Virus record (IMG/VR): IMGVR_UViG_3300007519_000068
Span: 1 to 26,679 of that record
From: a virus
Reading direction: 5' to 3' (one strand)
DNA length: 26,679 bases
Shown: in pieces, positions 5,715-12,727 of the stretch
Numbering within the stretch: the first letter of the stretch is position 1
Layout of the letters: every line of letters begins with the position of its first letter
Notes under the pieces: generated by a model
What the model was told of the DNA's origin: nothing
Databases searched by the model: none
What the model saw: the letters and a program-made list of their open reading frames with translations, nothing else
Program-made: the position numbers and the translations under genes

Positions 5715-6713
5715 ATGGCACGAACATTCACTAGCTATACTTGCTTCGCTGACGTCGAGGCGGCGTACAATAACATCACACCCATGCGCGGCGCACAGAA
5801 CGCAGGTAAGGACATACGGCCTATTGGCGACCGCAACCGCAAGTGGGAACGTATCGTCAAGCTAGGTAAGAACTGCTACGTCCTACAAGACGGGTGGAAC
5901 TACGGAGACACCCTCTGTCGTTATTACGGCGAAGAACTTAACGCACTCATGGTGGACTACGCACCTATCGTATGGCGTAAACATCGCGACGGTACGGAGA
6001 CAGTCACAATCCGTAACGGGGTTGGGCCGGGCATCCACCCCGGACGCTACGCGTTCCTGTATCGACACACACCGAAGGGTATATGGTTCAACAACCGCAA
6101 CGGTAAACACTTCATCACAGTAAATCGTTCGAGTTATCACCCTCGCTTAAACGGAACAGACCACTACCTAGCCAAGCAGATGAAAGTCCCCGCCGCGGTC
6201 TGCGCTAATAAAACACCAAATCGTTGGAACCAGTGGATGCAGAAGCGTGAGCGATCACCTGCACTGACGTTTAAGAACCTTGGCGGTGGTAATTGGGAGT
6301 ACATGTCAGGTGGTAAAGAGATACCAAAACCACCCCGCCAAGTGATCGACAAGACACTCAAGTCCAAACTGAAGCCCCACATCGAGGAGTTCCGTGAGTG
6401 GGCGTACGCAATGGTGCCAATGCTACCTATGAATCAGGTAGATTTTGTTGAACGTATGCGGGCGGAAACATTGGAACACATCAGAGAACACTACGTACCG
6501 AACGCATACGGCTGGGACATAGGGATAGTCCTGTCAAAAAGCCCCAAGATGTGCCGTAACATTCTCAAGGACAGCAAGCACACGATGCGCGTTCACCTAG
6601 CCCATGCGATCTTTCACGACTGGGACGGAGACTACACCCACGCACAAGGGCTCACGTTCTTCAACCGCAAGATCAACAAACTGTGCAACCTAACCAAAAA
6701 AGTCAAAGGATAA
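5715..6713 (+). CDS. Conserved-type phage protein of unknown function
   Basis: I do not recognise this 332-residue protein. It is basic and rich in Asn, Trp and His. There is a beta-rich N-terminal half (RKWERIVKLGKNCYVLQDGW, residues 42-61) and a helical C-terminal half with conserved-looking His residues (HLAHAIFHDWDG). It has no signal peptide or membrane helix. The start has GGAG at 5703-5706 in the third copy of the hairpin leader, so it probably shares regulation with the AAA cassette. Its stop lies 3 bases from the next ATG, and the pair 5715/6717 forms a unit of two long unknown genes. The basic character would fit nucleic-acid binding, without any firm evidence. Confidence 0.65.
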   Translation: MARTFTSYTCFADVEAAYNNITPMRGAQNAGKDIRPIGDRNRKWERIVKLGKNCYVLQDGWNYGDTLCRYYGEELNALMVDYAPIVWRKHRDGTETVTIRNGVGPGIHPGRYAFLYRHTPKGIWFNNRNGKHFITVNRSSYHPRLNGTDHYLAKQMKVPAAVCANKTPNRWNQWMQKRERSPALTFKNLGGGNWEYMSGGKEIPKPPRQVIDKTLKSKLKPHIEEFREWAYAMVPMLPMNQVDFVERMRAETLEHIREHYVPNAYGWDIGIVLSKSPKMCRNILKDSKHTMRVHLAHAIFHDWDGDYTHAQGLTFFNRKINKLCNLTKKVKG

Positions 6714-6716
6714 AAC

Positions 6717-7589
6717 ATGACATACGAACATAAAGAAACTGCGGATCTAAAACCTGAAGCCGGCTATCTGGCAGGGTGGTACAGTGGGTGCCTAGCAGAA
6801 TTCTGCCGTGACCTACGTCGCGCCAATAGGGATTTCGTGTTTTCGAGCCGCGACCACAAATCCGTGTATGTGTACGTGGAGGGCGAACGATACGTACGTG
6901 GGTACGTTACCTACGGTAGCTCTCAGAGGAACGGTTATGGTGACGACAAGTTCGGGGTATCCGCGCGGGGTATCATCAACAACAAGTACGGCGAGTATAC
7001 CCTAGAACACCACATTAAGGCGTCTATAAACATCAAGACCGCGCTAAAAACCGCGACCCGTAATCTCGTTGCGTATACAACACGCGACATAGAGCGACTG
7101 CACCACGCTACAAACATTAAAAACGTCGACAGTGGACGCCAAGCGTTTATGCTGAGACACCGCTACGTAAGAAGCCAATTGGGTATGTCACCTTACAACG
7201 GTAACACTAGCAAACTGTTACTGGAGTTCGGTTGTCTAATTAAGTCTGGGTACAAGTTCATTGACCCACAGGTCCAAGCGGACATAACCGAACTTTTAGA
7301 AATGACCGCTGCAAGAGAATCCATGGCCGATACAGTGCCAATGACCTTTGTGTATATCTACCCGACCCAACACGAAACTAGGGCCGACATTCTCTTTATA
7401 GCCGACGCTAGGACGACTGACTCAAAACAACATGAGCAGCAGACGTGGGTGGCCGATGCGTTACCCGAGAGTATTCTTGGTAAGGTAATGGTCTTGCAGA
7501 TGTGCGAAGACGGACACTACGTCGAGGGTGTGGGGTCTCGCATCGGCGAACACATATTCTATGTCCATGAGGAAAGTGACGCCACATGA
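6717..7589 (+). CDS. Unknown phage protein sharing a C-terminal module with the next gene
   Basis: This 290-residue protein starts at 6717, with AAGGA at 6706-6710. The N-terminal 130 residues are Tyr/Arg-rich. The last about 55 residues (LPESILGKV, then VEGVGSRIGEHIFYV) align with the C-terminus of the following 83-residue protein (LPKWIQARL, then VGGVGSRIGQSIYWV). The two genes therefore share a duplicated C-terminal module. Its stop overlaps the next ATG as ATGA. No enzymatic motif is visible and no function can be assigned. Confidence 0.65.
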   Translation: MTYEHKETADLKPEAGYLAGWYSGCLAEFCRDLRRANRDFVFSSRDHKSVYVYVEGERYVRGYVTYGSSQRNGYGDDKFGVSARGIINNKYGEYTLEHHIKASINIKTALKTATRNLVAYTTRDIERLHHATNIKNVDSGRQAFMLRHRYVRSQLGMSPYNGNTSKLLLEFGCLIKSGYKFIDPQVQADITELLEMTAARESMADTVPMTFVYIYPTQHETRADILFIADARTTDSKQHEQQTWVADALPESILGKVMVLQMCEDGHYVEGVGSRIGEHIFYVHEESDAT

Positions 7590-7837
7590 GCGTAACAGAC
7601 GATAACACTTACCGTGTGTTAATACATGACGACGCTGGACACGTCGAGGTGATGTGTTTCGGTATGGACAGTATTGACCCGGACGCGGAGGGTAACTATT
7701 CTTCCGTACACGACTTACCCAAATGGATTCAGGCTAGACTAGCTACACTAATGATGTTGAACGTCCCACCCCCGCTAAGAGAAGTCGGCGGTGTGGGCAG
7801 TCGGATAGGTCAGTCAATCTACTGGGTATACAAATAG
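7586..7837 (+). CDS. 83-residue paralogue of the preceding protein's C-terminus
   Basis: This short protein consists of a beta-rich N-terminal half (TYRVLIHDDAGHVEVMCF), an acidic turn and the shared module LPKWIQARL to VGSRIGQSIYWV. The ATG at 7586 overlaps the previous stop (ATGA), and only a distant GAGG precedes it, so coupling is likely. The closing VGSRIG-like signature is repeated in the 290-residue neighbour, suggesting partial gene duplication. Similar small proteins with a terminal Val-Gly-x-Arg-Ile motif occur in many phages, but without known function as far as I know. Confidence 0.6.
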   Translation: MSVTDDNTYRVLIHDDAGHVEVMCFGMDSIDPDAEGNYSSVHDLPKWIQARLATLMMLNVPPPLREVGGVGSRIGQSIYWVYK

Positions 7838-7861
7838 CTTTTAGGGGATTCCCTAAAAGCT
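7836..7861 (+). repeat. TTTAGGG dyad, copy 5, inverted and extended to an 11-bp stem
   Basis: AGCTTTTAGGG (7836-7846) and CCCTAAAAGCT (7851-7861) pair perfectly around GATT. The core is the reverse complement of copy 1, and the stem is longer than in the other copies. It overlaps the stop of the 83-residue gene and precedes the nuclease gene. AAGGAG follows 16 bases after the stem. Confidence 0.75.
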
Positions 7862-7890
7862 AAACGGAACTGGTATCAAGGAGCAAGCCA

Positions 7891-8193
7891 ATTACACCTG
7901 AAGCTAAAGTCAAGAAAATTGTTGTTAAACACCTCAAGGGTTTGGGGGCTTACTACTTCTACCCCGCCACAGGTGGATACGGGAAGAGTGGGGTTCCCGA
8001 TATTGTCGGGTGCTACGCAGGTCTGTTCTTCGGGATCGAGTGCAAGGCTGGCAAGAACACCCCCACGCCTTTGCAGGAGAAGAACCTCGGAGAGATCAAC
8101 GCGGCGGGTGGACTCGACCTGATCGCAAACGAACTCAACATGCACGACACGACGGACATTTTGGCCGCGTGGGCAAACAACCAACAAAAGTGA
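7891..8193 (+). CDS. VRR-NUC domain nuclease with an apparent ATT start
   Basis: This 100-residue PD-(D/E)XK-superfamily VRR-NUC protein is complete in itself. The motifs are VKHLKGLGAYYFYPATGG, then GVPDIVGCYAGLFFGIECKAGK (acidic D followed by the catalytic E-C-K), then the HDTTDILAAW C-terminus. VRR-NUC proteins cleave structured DNA such as branched or flap substrates during replication and recombination. Family members begin about 16 residues before the only ATG/GTG/TTG-type start in frame (TTG at 7942, no ribosome site). The frame is open upstream and AAGGAG at 7878-7883 lies 7 bases before an ATT at 7891, giving the expected N-terminus (TPEAKVKKIVVKHLKG). I therefore place initiation at ATT. 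Confidence 0.8.
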   Translation: MTPEAKVKKIVVKHLKGLGAYYFYPATGGYGKSGVPDIVGCYAGLFFGIECKAGKNTPTPLQEKNLGEINAAGGLDLIANELNMHDTTDILAAWANNQQK

Positions 8194-8203
8194 GGACTAC
8201 ATA

Positions 8204-8686
8204 ATGGAAACTGTATACGTATTTATCGAGACCCAACTGGACACCAGAACAAGTTTCGGTGCTCGTGTCGACAACGGGGAAGGCGTGTTCATCAACGCAC
8301 GACTAGTCAAAAAACATGACCTCAAAGAAGAGGAAACGTACAGAATGGTGGTCTTGCCGAACGTGGGCGACGAAAACAGTGCCACCCCATGGAAAGCTAT
8401 TACTATGTCCATGGAGGAAACCCTGAAGGGGGAAACACCCCGCGTGGTGGTGGCCAAGCTAGAAGATCGTATCACGGCGCATTTTGAGATGGAGGAAAAC
8501 CAGTTTGCGCATACAGCTAAGAACCTCGCCAAAGCACTAAGTGTGGGGGACGGTGAGATGCAACAGGTACTGCACCGGATGCACAACGCTGGGGAAATCG
8601 CCAAGGCGCAGGTGTGGGCTAAGGGCGGTCAAGATCGAGCGTCTACTGTGCTCTGGGCACCTGCTACAGACTGGTTTGCAACGTGA
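8204..8686 (+). CDS. Unknown protein, OB/beta-rich N-terminus and winged-helix-like C-terminus
   Basis: This 160-residue protein starts at 8204, with GAGGA at 8192-8196. Residues 1-55 look beta-rich (VYVFIETQL, then GARVDNGEGVFINARLV), resembling a small beta barrel. Residues 100-158 look like a winged helix (AKNLAKALSVGDGEMQQVLHRMHNAGEIAKAQVW). Together these suggest a DNA-binding protein, perhaps a regulator or replication accessory; this is structural inference only. It lies between a nuclease and a nucleotide-metabolism gene. Its TGA overlaps the next ATG (TGATG). Confidence 0.6.
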   Translation: METVYVFIETQLDTRTSFGARVDNGEGVFINARLVKKHDLKEEETYRMVVLPNVGDENSATPWKAITMSMEETLKGETPRVVVAKLEDRITAHFEMEENQFAHTAKNLAKALSVGDGEMQQVLHRMHNAGEIAKAQVWAKGGQDRASTVLWAPATDWFAT

Positions 8687-8889
8687 TGGAGGGTGGAGCA
8701 CCGGGCACGTTAAACCCTGCGCTAGAGGAGGAACTGCTGTTTTTAAGGAAGCAGGTAGATTTCTGGCGGCATCAAGCGTTCGGCAGAACTAGGGACGCAT
8801 CCCCCTCCGTTAATCAGCGGTACCACCACGCCAAGGATGATCTGACAAAGTTTGTCAGCAGCCGCCGCAAAGAAGGATATAAAATATGA
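8686..8889 (+). CDS. Small helical protein, unknown
   Basis: This 67-residue protein starts MEGGAPGTLN. I prefer the ATG at 8686, coupled to the previous stop, over the GTG at 8683. Residues 13-32 form an amphipathic helix (LEEELLFLRKQVDFWRHQAF) of coiled-coil type, and the C-terminal end is basic. No family is recognised. The stop overlaps the next ATG (8886) as ATGA, and its last codons contain the AAGAAGGA site of that gene. Confidence 0.5.
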   Translation: MEGGAPGTLNPALEEELLFLRKQVDFWRHQAFGRTRDASPSVNQRYHHAKDDLTKFVSSRRKEGYKI

Positions 8890-9347
8890 CCAAAGAAGAA
8901 GAACAGATATGGCGATACCTCGTAGCCCACAGGAACGTTAGCGCGTGGCATGTAGCCGAGGTATTAGAGGTCGACGTGTCACTGGTAAAAACCCTTTTAG
9001 GTCGTATATCCTCACCCGACTGGCGAGAGGAAGTGAAGCCTATGCCCCCCACGGGGCATAAGGACGACACTGACAAGTTACGCTATGAGTTGTTACCACC
9101 TGAGTTGTTGGAAGAGACTGCACGTGTCTTGACCTTCGGTGCTGGGAAGTATTCGTCGCGTAACTGGGAGTCGGGTATGGCGTGGTCCCGCCCGTTCAGT
9201 GCCATGATGCGTCATATGTGGGCTTGGTGGGGAGGTGAGGATAAAGACCCTGAGACGGGATACTCGCACCTTGCACACGCATGTTGTTGCCTAGCGTTTT
9301 TGACAGCGTACGAGCGTCGCGGTGCAGGAGAGGATGATCGACCATGA
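8886..9347 (+). CDS. dATP/dGTP diphosphohydrolase-like protein with N-terminal HTH
   Basis: This 153-residue protein has two parts. Residues 1-45 look like a winged helix or HTH (EQIWRYLVAHRNVSAWHVAEV, LEVDVSLVKTLLGRI). Residues 58-147 match the domain named dATP/dGTP diphosphohydrolase N-terminal (PF18909-type): DDTDKLRYELLPPELLEE, LTFGAGKYSSRNWESGM, the MMRHMWAWWGGED helix and SHLAHACCCLAFLTAYE. The acidic and His residues of the helical part would coordinate metal, as in all-alpha NTP pyrophosphatases. It probably adjusts the dNTP pool for phage DNA synthesis. The HTH addition is unusual. ATGA overlaps link it to both neighbours. Confidence 0.72.
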   Translation: MTKEEEQIWRYLVAHRNVSAWHVAEVLEVDVSLVKTLLGRISSPDWREEVKPMPPTGHKDDTDKLRYELLPPELLEETARVLTFGAGKYSSRNWESGMAWSRPFSAMMRHMWAWWGGEDKDPETGYSHLAHACCCLAFLTAYERRGAGEDDRP

Positions 9348-9745
9348 ACGAGAGAACGAAGAAGAATCCGGGCCCGGGAATATCCGCGTTGAGCCACAGG
9401 ATACTCGCAATGTATAAGAGTGGGCAGCGTGTCAAAGACATCGCTATTGCTCTGGATATTAAATACGGGAACGTCTTTGGCGTTATCGACAGGGCAAGGG
9501 CGCGGGGGATAGTTACATACGGTAGTAGGTACTCTGAGAAACAACGGGTAAACCGCGCGCTGCGCCAGCCTGCATTTAGGCTGGGGAGCATAAGACAATC
9601 TATCGTTGGGGGTATGGATGAAGCCACATATTACGGCATCGTTAAGAAAATGACCACTGGAGGGTACGTTAGCTTTGCGGAGTATCTAGTCGACATAGCA
9701 GTTGAAAACTATTGTGAGGAACAAAACACCAGATGGACCTACTGA
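9344..9745 (+). CDS. HTH-containing protein, unknown
   Basis: This 133-residue protein starts at the ATG overlapping the previous TGA. Residues 16-53 form a resolvase/sigma-like HTH (ISALSHRILAMYKSGQRV, KDIAIALDIKYGNVFGVIDR), implying DNA binding. The remainder is helical and basic around residues 60-80 (RYSEKQRVNRALRQPAFRLG). It overlaps the DNA polymerase start by 13 bases, so translation of the polymerase is coupled to it. It may be a small regulator or a replication accessory; I cannot choose. Confidence 0.6.
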   Translation: MNERTKKNPGPGISALSHRILAMYKSGQRVKDIAIALDIKYGNVFGVIDRARARGIVTYGSRYSEKQRVNRALRQPAFRLGSIRQSIVGGMDEATYYGIVKKMTTGGYVSFAEYLVDIAVENYCEEQNTRWTY

Positions 9746-11562
9746 CCCTAGATTTTGAGACATATTATGACAAGGATTATTCCTTGCGTAAAATGACAAC
9801 CGAAGCCTACATCCGTGACCCTCGTTTTGAGGTGATCGGCGTGAGCGTAAAACTAAACAATGGAGAAGCGGAGTGGGCAAGTGGAACGTATGAGCAGACG
9901 AGGAAGTATCTCAAGTCTCTACCGTGGGAAGACTCTATGGTACTTTGTCATAACACTATGTTTGACGGGGCCATTCTAAGCTGGCTTTTTGATATACACC
10001 CCCGCATGTACGCAGATACTCTTTGCATCGCCCGTGCCCTGCATGGCACCGAAGCCGGTGGCAGTCTCGCCGCATTAGCTACCCGCTACGGCATTGGGGA
10101 GAAGGGCACAGAGGTACTGGACGCCCTCGGAAAACGACGCGGGGATTTTCTTGTAGACGAGTTAGAGAAGTACGGAGACTACTGCATTAACGACGTCGAT
10201 CTGACGTACAAGCTGTTCGCTATTATGGTTAAGGGATTCCCCAAAGAGGAACTACGACTCATAGACTTAACCCTGCGGATGTTTACGGAACCTACATTGG
10301 TCCTCGACCCCGCCCTGCTGGAGTCTCACCTTGAGGACATAAAGGAACATAAAAACCAGCTGATGATCGACGCGGGTATCACGAACAAGAAGGAACTTAT
10401 GTCCAACCCCAAGTTAGCCGCCCTGTTAGTAGGTTTAGGGGTTGAACCACCTATGAAGATCAGCCCCACGACGGGCAACGAGACGTTCGCTTTTGCCAAG
10501 AGCGATGAAGAGTTCAGACAACTACTAGACCACGACAATGAGCAGGTTCAGGCACTGGTATCAGCGCGACTTGGTACCAAATCCACGCTCGAAGAAACTC
10601 GAACACAGCGGTTCATAGACATATCCAAACGGGGTCTCCTGCCCGGGCCCATAAAGTATTATGCCGCGCACACTGGCAGGTGGGGTGGGGACGATAAGAT
10701 CAACCTACAGAACCTACCAAGTCGGGGACAAAACGGTAAGAAGCTAAAGAGAAGTATCCTCGCGCCCGAAGGTTACTCACTTATCGACTGCGACTCTTCA
10801 CAGATCGAGGCGCGGGTACTCGCTTGGCTTGCGGGACAAGACGACCTGACCCAACAGTTCACCAACGGAGAGGACGTGTACAAATACATGGCCTCAAGTA
10901 TTTACACTGTACTCGTTGAAAGTGTGACCAAAGACCAACGGTTCGTGGGTAAGACTACGATCCTCGGCGCGGGTTACGGCATGGGCGCAGTCAAGTTCCA
11001 GCTACAGTTGCAGGGCATGGGGGTCTATATCGAACTCGAAGAAGCGCGGCGGATCATAGAGATTTACCGGAGTACCAACGGGGCCATTAGTCAGCTGTGG
11101 CGGGATGCCAACAACACTGTGCAATACATGGCACGGGGCGACAGCTTACAGTTCGGACGTGAAGGTGTCTTGCAAGTGGACGCTGCGAGAAACGCTATTG
11201 TTCTCCCGTCAGGTCTGTCCATGTACTACCACGGCCTTGCAGGGGAGAGGTCAAAGTATGGTTATGAGTACAGTTATCGCACCCGTAGAGGCCCAAGCAA
11301 AATATATGGTGGCAAGCTGGTGGAGAACGTGTGTCAAGCCCTCGCCCGCTGCATCATAGGGTATCAAATGATACTACTTGCCAAGAGATACAAAGCCGTG
11401 CTAACTGTACACGACTCAATTATAACCTGTGTGCCCGACGAAGAGTTAGACGAGGCGCAGGCGTACATGGAAGAATGTATGCGACAGACCCCCGATTGGG
11501 CTGATGGATTACCCATCACGTGCGAGAGCGGTACAGGCAAATCATATGGAGATGCAGGATGA
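9733..11562 (+). CDS. polA: Family A DNA polymerase with 3'-5' exonuclease
   Basis: This 609-residue replicative polymerase has an N-terminal DnaQ-like proofreading domain: LDFET with D7 and E9, HNTMFDGAIL with D78, and YCINDVDLTY with D154. The Pol I fold follows, with no 5'-3' exonuclease domain. Motif A DCDSSQIEAR carries catalytic D354. Motif B R403-x3-K407-x7-Y415-G is intact, with Leu411 at the position equal to Phe762 of E. coli Pol I. Motif C TVHDSI carries D561. It begins inside the upstream HTH gene. Only a distant GAGGA precedes the ATG, but D7 in the exonuclease motif fixes the start here. It is the core enzyme of the replication operon. Confidence 0.95.
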   Translation: MDLLTLDFETYYDKDYSLRKMTTEAYIRDPRFEVIGVSVKLNNGEAEWASGTYEQTRKYLKSLPWEDSMVLCHNTMFDGAILSWLFDIHPRMYADTLCIARALHGTEAGGSLAALATRYGIGEKGTEVLDALGKRRGDFLVDELEKYGDYCINDVDLTYKLFAIMVKGFPKEELRLIDLTLRMFTEPTLVLDPALLESHLEDIKEHKNQLMIDAGITNKKELMSNPKLAALLVGLGVEPPMKISPTTGNETFAFAKSDEEFRQLLDHDNEQVQALVSARLGTKSTLEETRTQRFIDISKRGLLPGPIKYYAAHTGRWGGDDKINLQNLPSRGQNGKKLKRSILAPEGYSLIDCDSSQIEARVLAWLAGQDDLTQQFTNGEDVYKYMASSIYTVLVESVTKDQRFVGKTTILGAGYGMGAVKFQLQLQGMGVYIELEEARRIIEIYRSTNGAISQLWRDANNTVQYMARGDSLQFGREGVLQVDAARNAIVLPSGLSMYYHGLAGERSKYGYEYSYRTRRGPSKIYGGKLVENVCQALARCIIGYQMILLAKRYKAVLTVHDSIITCVPDEELDEAQAYMEECMRQTPDWADGLPITCESGTGKSYGDAG

Positions 11563-12230
11563 CAACTAAGGTATGGCCGTGGTCCTACAGCAAGATCAAA
11601 GCGTTTGAGCAGTGCCCCAAACAGTTCTACCACGACAAAATCCTCAAGGAAATTCCCTTCAAAGAGACCGAGGCAACACTGTATGGCACGGCGTTTCACA
11701 CCGCAGCGGAGGACTATATAGGGAAGGACGTCCCGCTACCTAATAAGTTTAGCTACGCGCAAAAGATGCTTGACGTTCTCAAGAACAAGAAGGGCGACAA
11801 GCTGTGTGAACTCAAGCTGGGTATCACTAAAGACCTAGAGCCGTGTGGGTTCTTTGCGGGTGACGTGTGGTTCCGTGGGATCGCCGACCTTATTATCCTC
11901 GACGGTGATCTTGCGTGGGTGATCGACTACAAGACTGGCAAGTCCTCAAAGTACGCCGACAAGGGGCAGCTGGAACTCATGGCGCTGTCCGTGTTCAAAC
12001 ACTACCCGCAGGTAAAGACGATACGTGCGGGGTTGGTGTTCGTCATTAGCAATGACTTGGTGAGAGGCACGTACACGGAGTACGATAAACCAAACCTGTG
12101 GGAGAAGTGGCTTTCCAAGTACAAGCAAATGGAGACCGCAGGGGAAACGGATATGTGGAACGCAAAGCCCAGCGGGTTATGCCGACGTCACTGTGCGGTA
12201 ATCGAATGTGTACATAACGGAGCGAACTGA
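11559..12230 (+). CDS. Cas4/RecB-like PD-(D/E)XK nuclease with probable Fe-S cluster
   Basis: This 223-residue protein starts at the ATG overlapping the polymerase stop (ATGA), not at the in-frame ATG at 11520, because GGAG precedes 11559. It opens with WSYSKIKAFEQCPKQFYHDK (C19), then GTAFH with H47. The nuclease motifs are GIAD (D110) and VIDYKTGKS with D123 and K125, plus Q137. The C-terminus SGLCRRHCAVIEC supplies C208, C212 and C217, which together with C19 match the four-cysteine iron-sulfur site of Cas4/AddB nucleases. It probably resects DNA ends in recombination-dependent replication together with the ssDNA-binding protein and helicase encoded downstream. Confidence 0.88.
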   Translation: MTTKVWPWSYSKIKAFEQCPKQFYHDKILKEIPFKETEATLYGTAFHTAAEDYIGKDVPLPNKFSYAQKMLDVLKNKKGDKLCELKLGITKDLEPCGFFAGDVWFRGIADLIILDGDLAWVIDYKTGKSSKYADKGQLELMALSVFKHYPQVKTIRAGLVFVISNDLVRGTYTEYDKPNLWEKWLSKYKQMETAGETDMWNAKPSGLCRRHCAVIECVHNGAN

Positions 12231-12415
12231 TGATTGATTACCAAAAAGAACACGGGAAGTTGTGGAACGCTATGGCAGAGATTGTAGAAATTCCGGGTAC
12301 GTCGCCAAACGCTACTGTTAGGCGCATGGCCGCTGTCGCGGAGGGCGCACTCGTAAATGATGGCGTGTCCAATGTTCAACCAGTTCCACGCTTCTACAAA
12401 ACAAACACCCCGTGA
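12230..12415 (+). CDS. 61-residue protein, unknown
   Basis: This is a short protein starting MIDYQKEHGKLWNAMAEIV, at the ATG sharing a base with the nuclease stop (TGATG), with GGAG within the last codons of that gene. It has a single amphipathic helix at residues 5-45 and a Pro-rich end. No family is recognised. The tight coupling to the nuclease suggests a common function or simply operon packing. It is followed by 13 bases to the next gene, which contain part of its ribosome site. Confidence 0.5.
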   Translation: MIDYQKEHGKLWNAMAEIVEIPGTSPNATVRRMAAVAEGALVNDGVSNVQPVPRFYKTNTP

Positions 12416-12428
12416 AGGAGCCTATAAG

Positions 12429-12698
12429 ATGCCATATAAGAACCCCGCAGATCGTAAGAAGCAGACCAACAAACCTGTTGGTAGCAAGACCTTTGAGGCC
12501 CGGATGGAGCGCCAGCGTGCCCGCCGTGCTGTAGATAAAGATGGTGCCGACAAAAACAACAACGGCAAAGCCGACAAACGTGAAGGCAAAGACGTTAGCC
12601 ACAAGAAAGCCCTGTCCAAGGGCGGCAGCAACAAGGACGGTTACACGATAGAGAGTTCGAGTAAGAACCGCGCGCGTAACTACAAGAAGAAAGCGTGA
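12429..12698 (+). CDS. Small basic HNH-like protein with EF-hand-like loop
   Basis: This 89-residue, strongly basic protein starts at 12429, with AAGGAG at 12415-12420; the in-frame ATG at 12357 lacks a site. Residues 57-82 (SHKKALSKGGSN, then SSSKNRARN) resemble the H...GGSN...N core of ββα-metal HNH folds, with H58 and N80, suggesting nucleic-acid binding or nicking. Residues 41-52, DKNNNGKADKRE, fit the calcium-loop pattern with D1, N3, N5, G6, D9 and E12, except for Ala at position 8. Neither activity is proven. It ends at the start of the sixth TTTAGGG dyad. Confidence 0.6.
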   Translation: MPYKNPADRKKQTNKPVGSKTFEARMERQRARRAVDKDGADKNNNGKADKREGKDVSHKKALSKGGSNKDGYTIESSSKNRARNYKKKA

Positions 12699-12716
12699 TT
12701 TAGGGGCTACCCTAAA
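12699..12716 (+). repeat. TTTAGGG-GCTA-CCCTAAA dyad, copy 6
   Basis: The stem is unchanged but the loop is GCTA. It starts at the stop codon of the HNH-like gene, and the 3' arm runs straight into AGGAG (12717-12721) of the helicase gene, so the hairpin abuts the ribosome site. Confidence 0.75.
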
Positions 12717-12727
12717 AGGAGAACGAC

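Noticed and set aside
8886-9347. Evidence for a Z (2-aminoadenine) genome
   Set aside because: No PurZ, DatZ or clear DpoZ signature is present in the window; the diphosphohydrolase-like domain alone is widespread in phages.
10228-10250. AAGGGATTCCCCAAAG in the polymerase gene as another dyad copy
   Set aside because: It lacks the TTTAGGG/CCCTAAA arms and is explained by coding for KGFPKE.
11559-12230. A genuine CRISPR cas4 gene
   Set aside because: There are no other cas genes or arrays; the setting is phage recombination, where RecB/Cas4-like nucleases are usual.
1649-12716. The TTTAGGG dyads as a CRISPR array or transposon ends
   Set aside because: Copies are few, irregularly spaced by kilobases, and lie next to ribosome sites; there are no spacers, transposase or target duplications.
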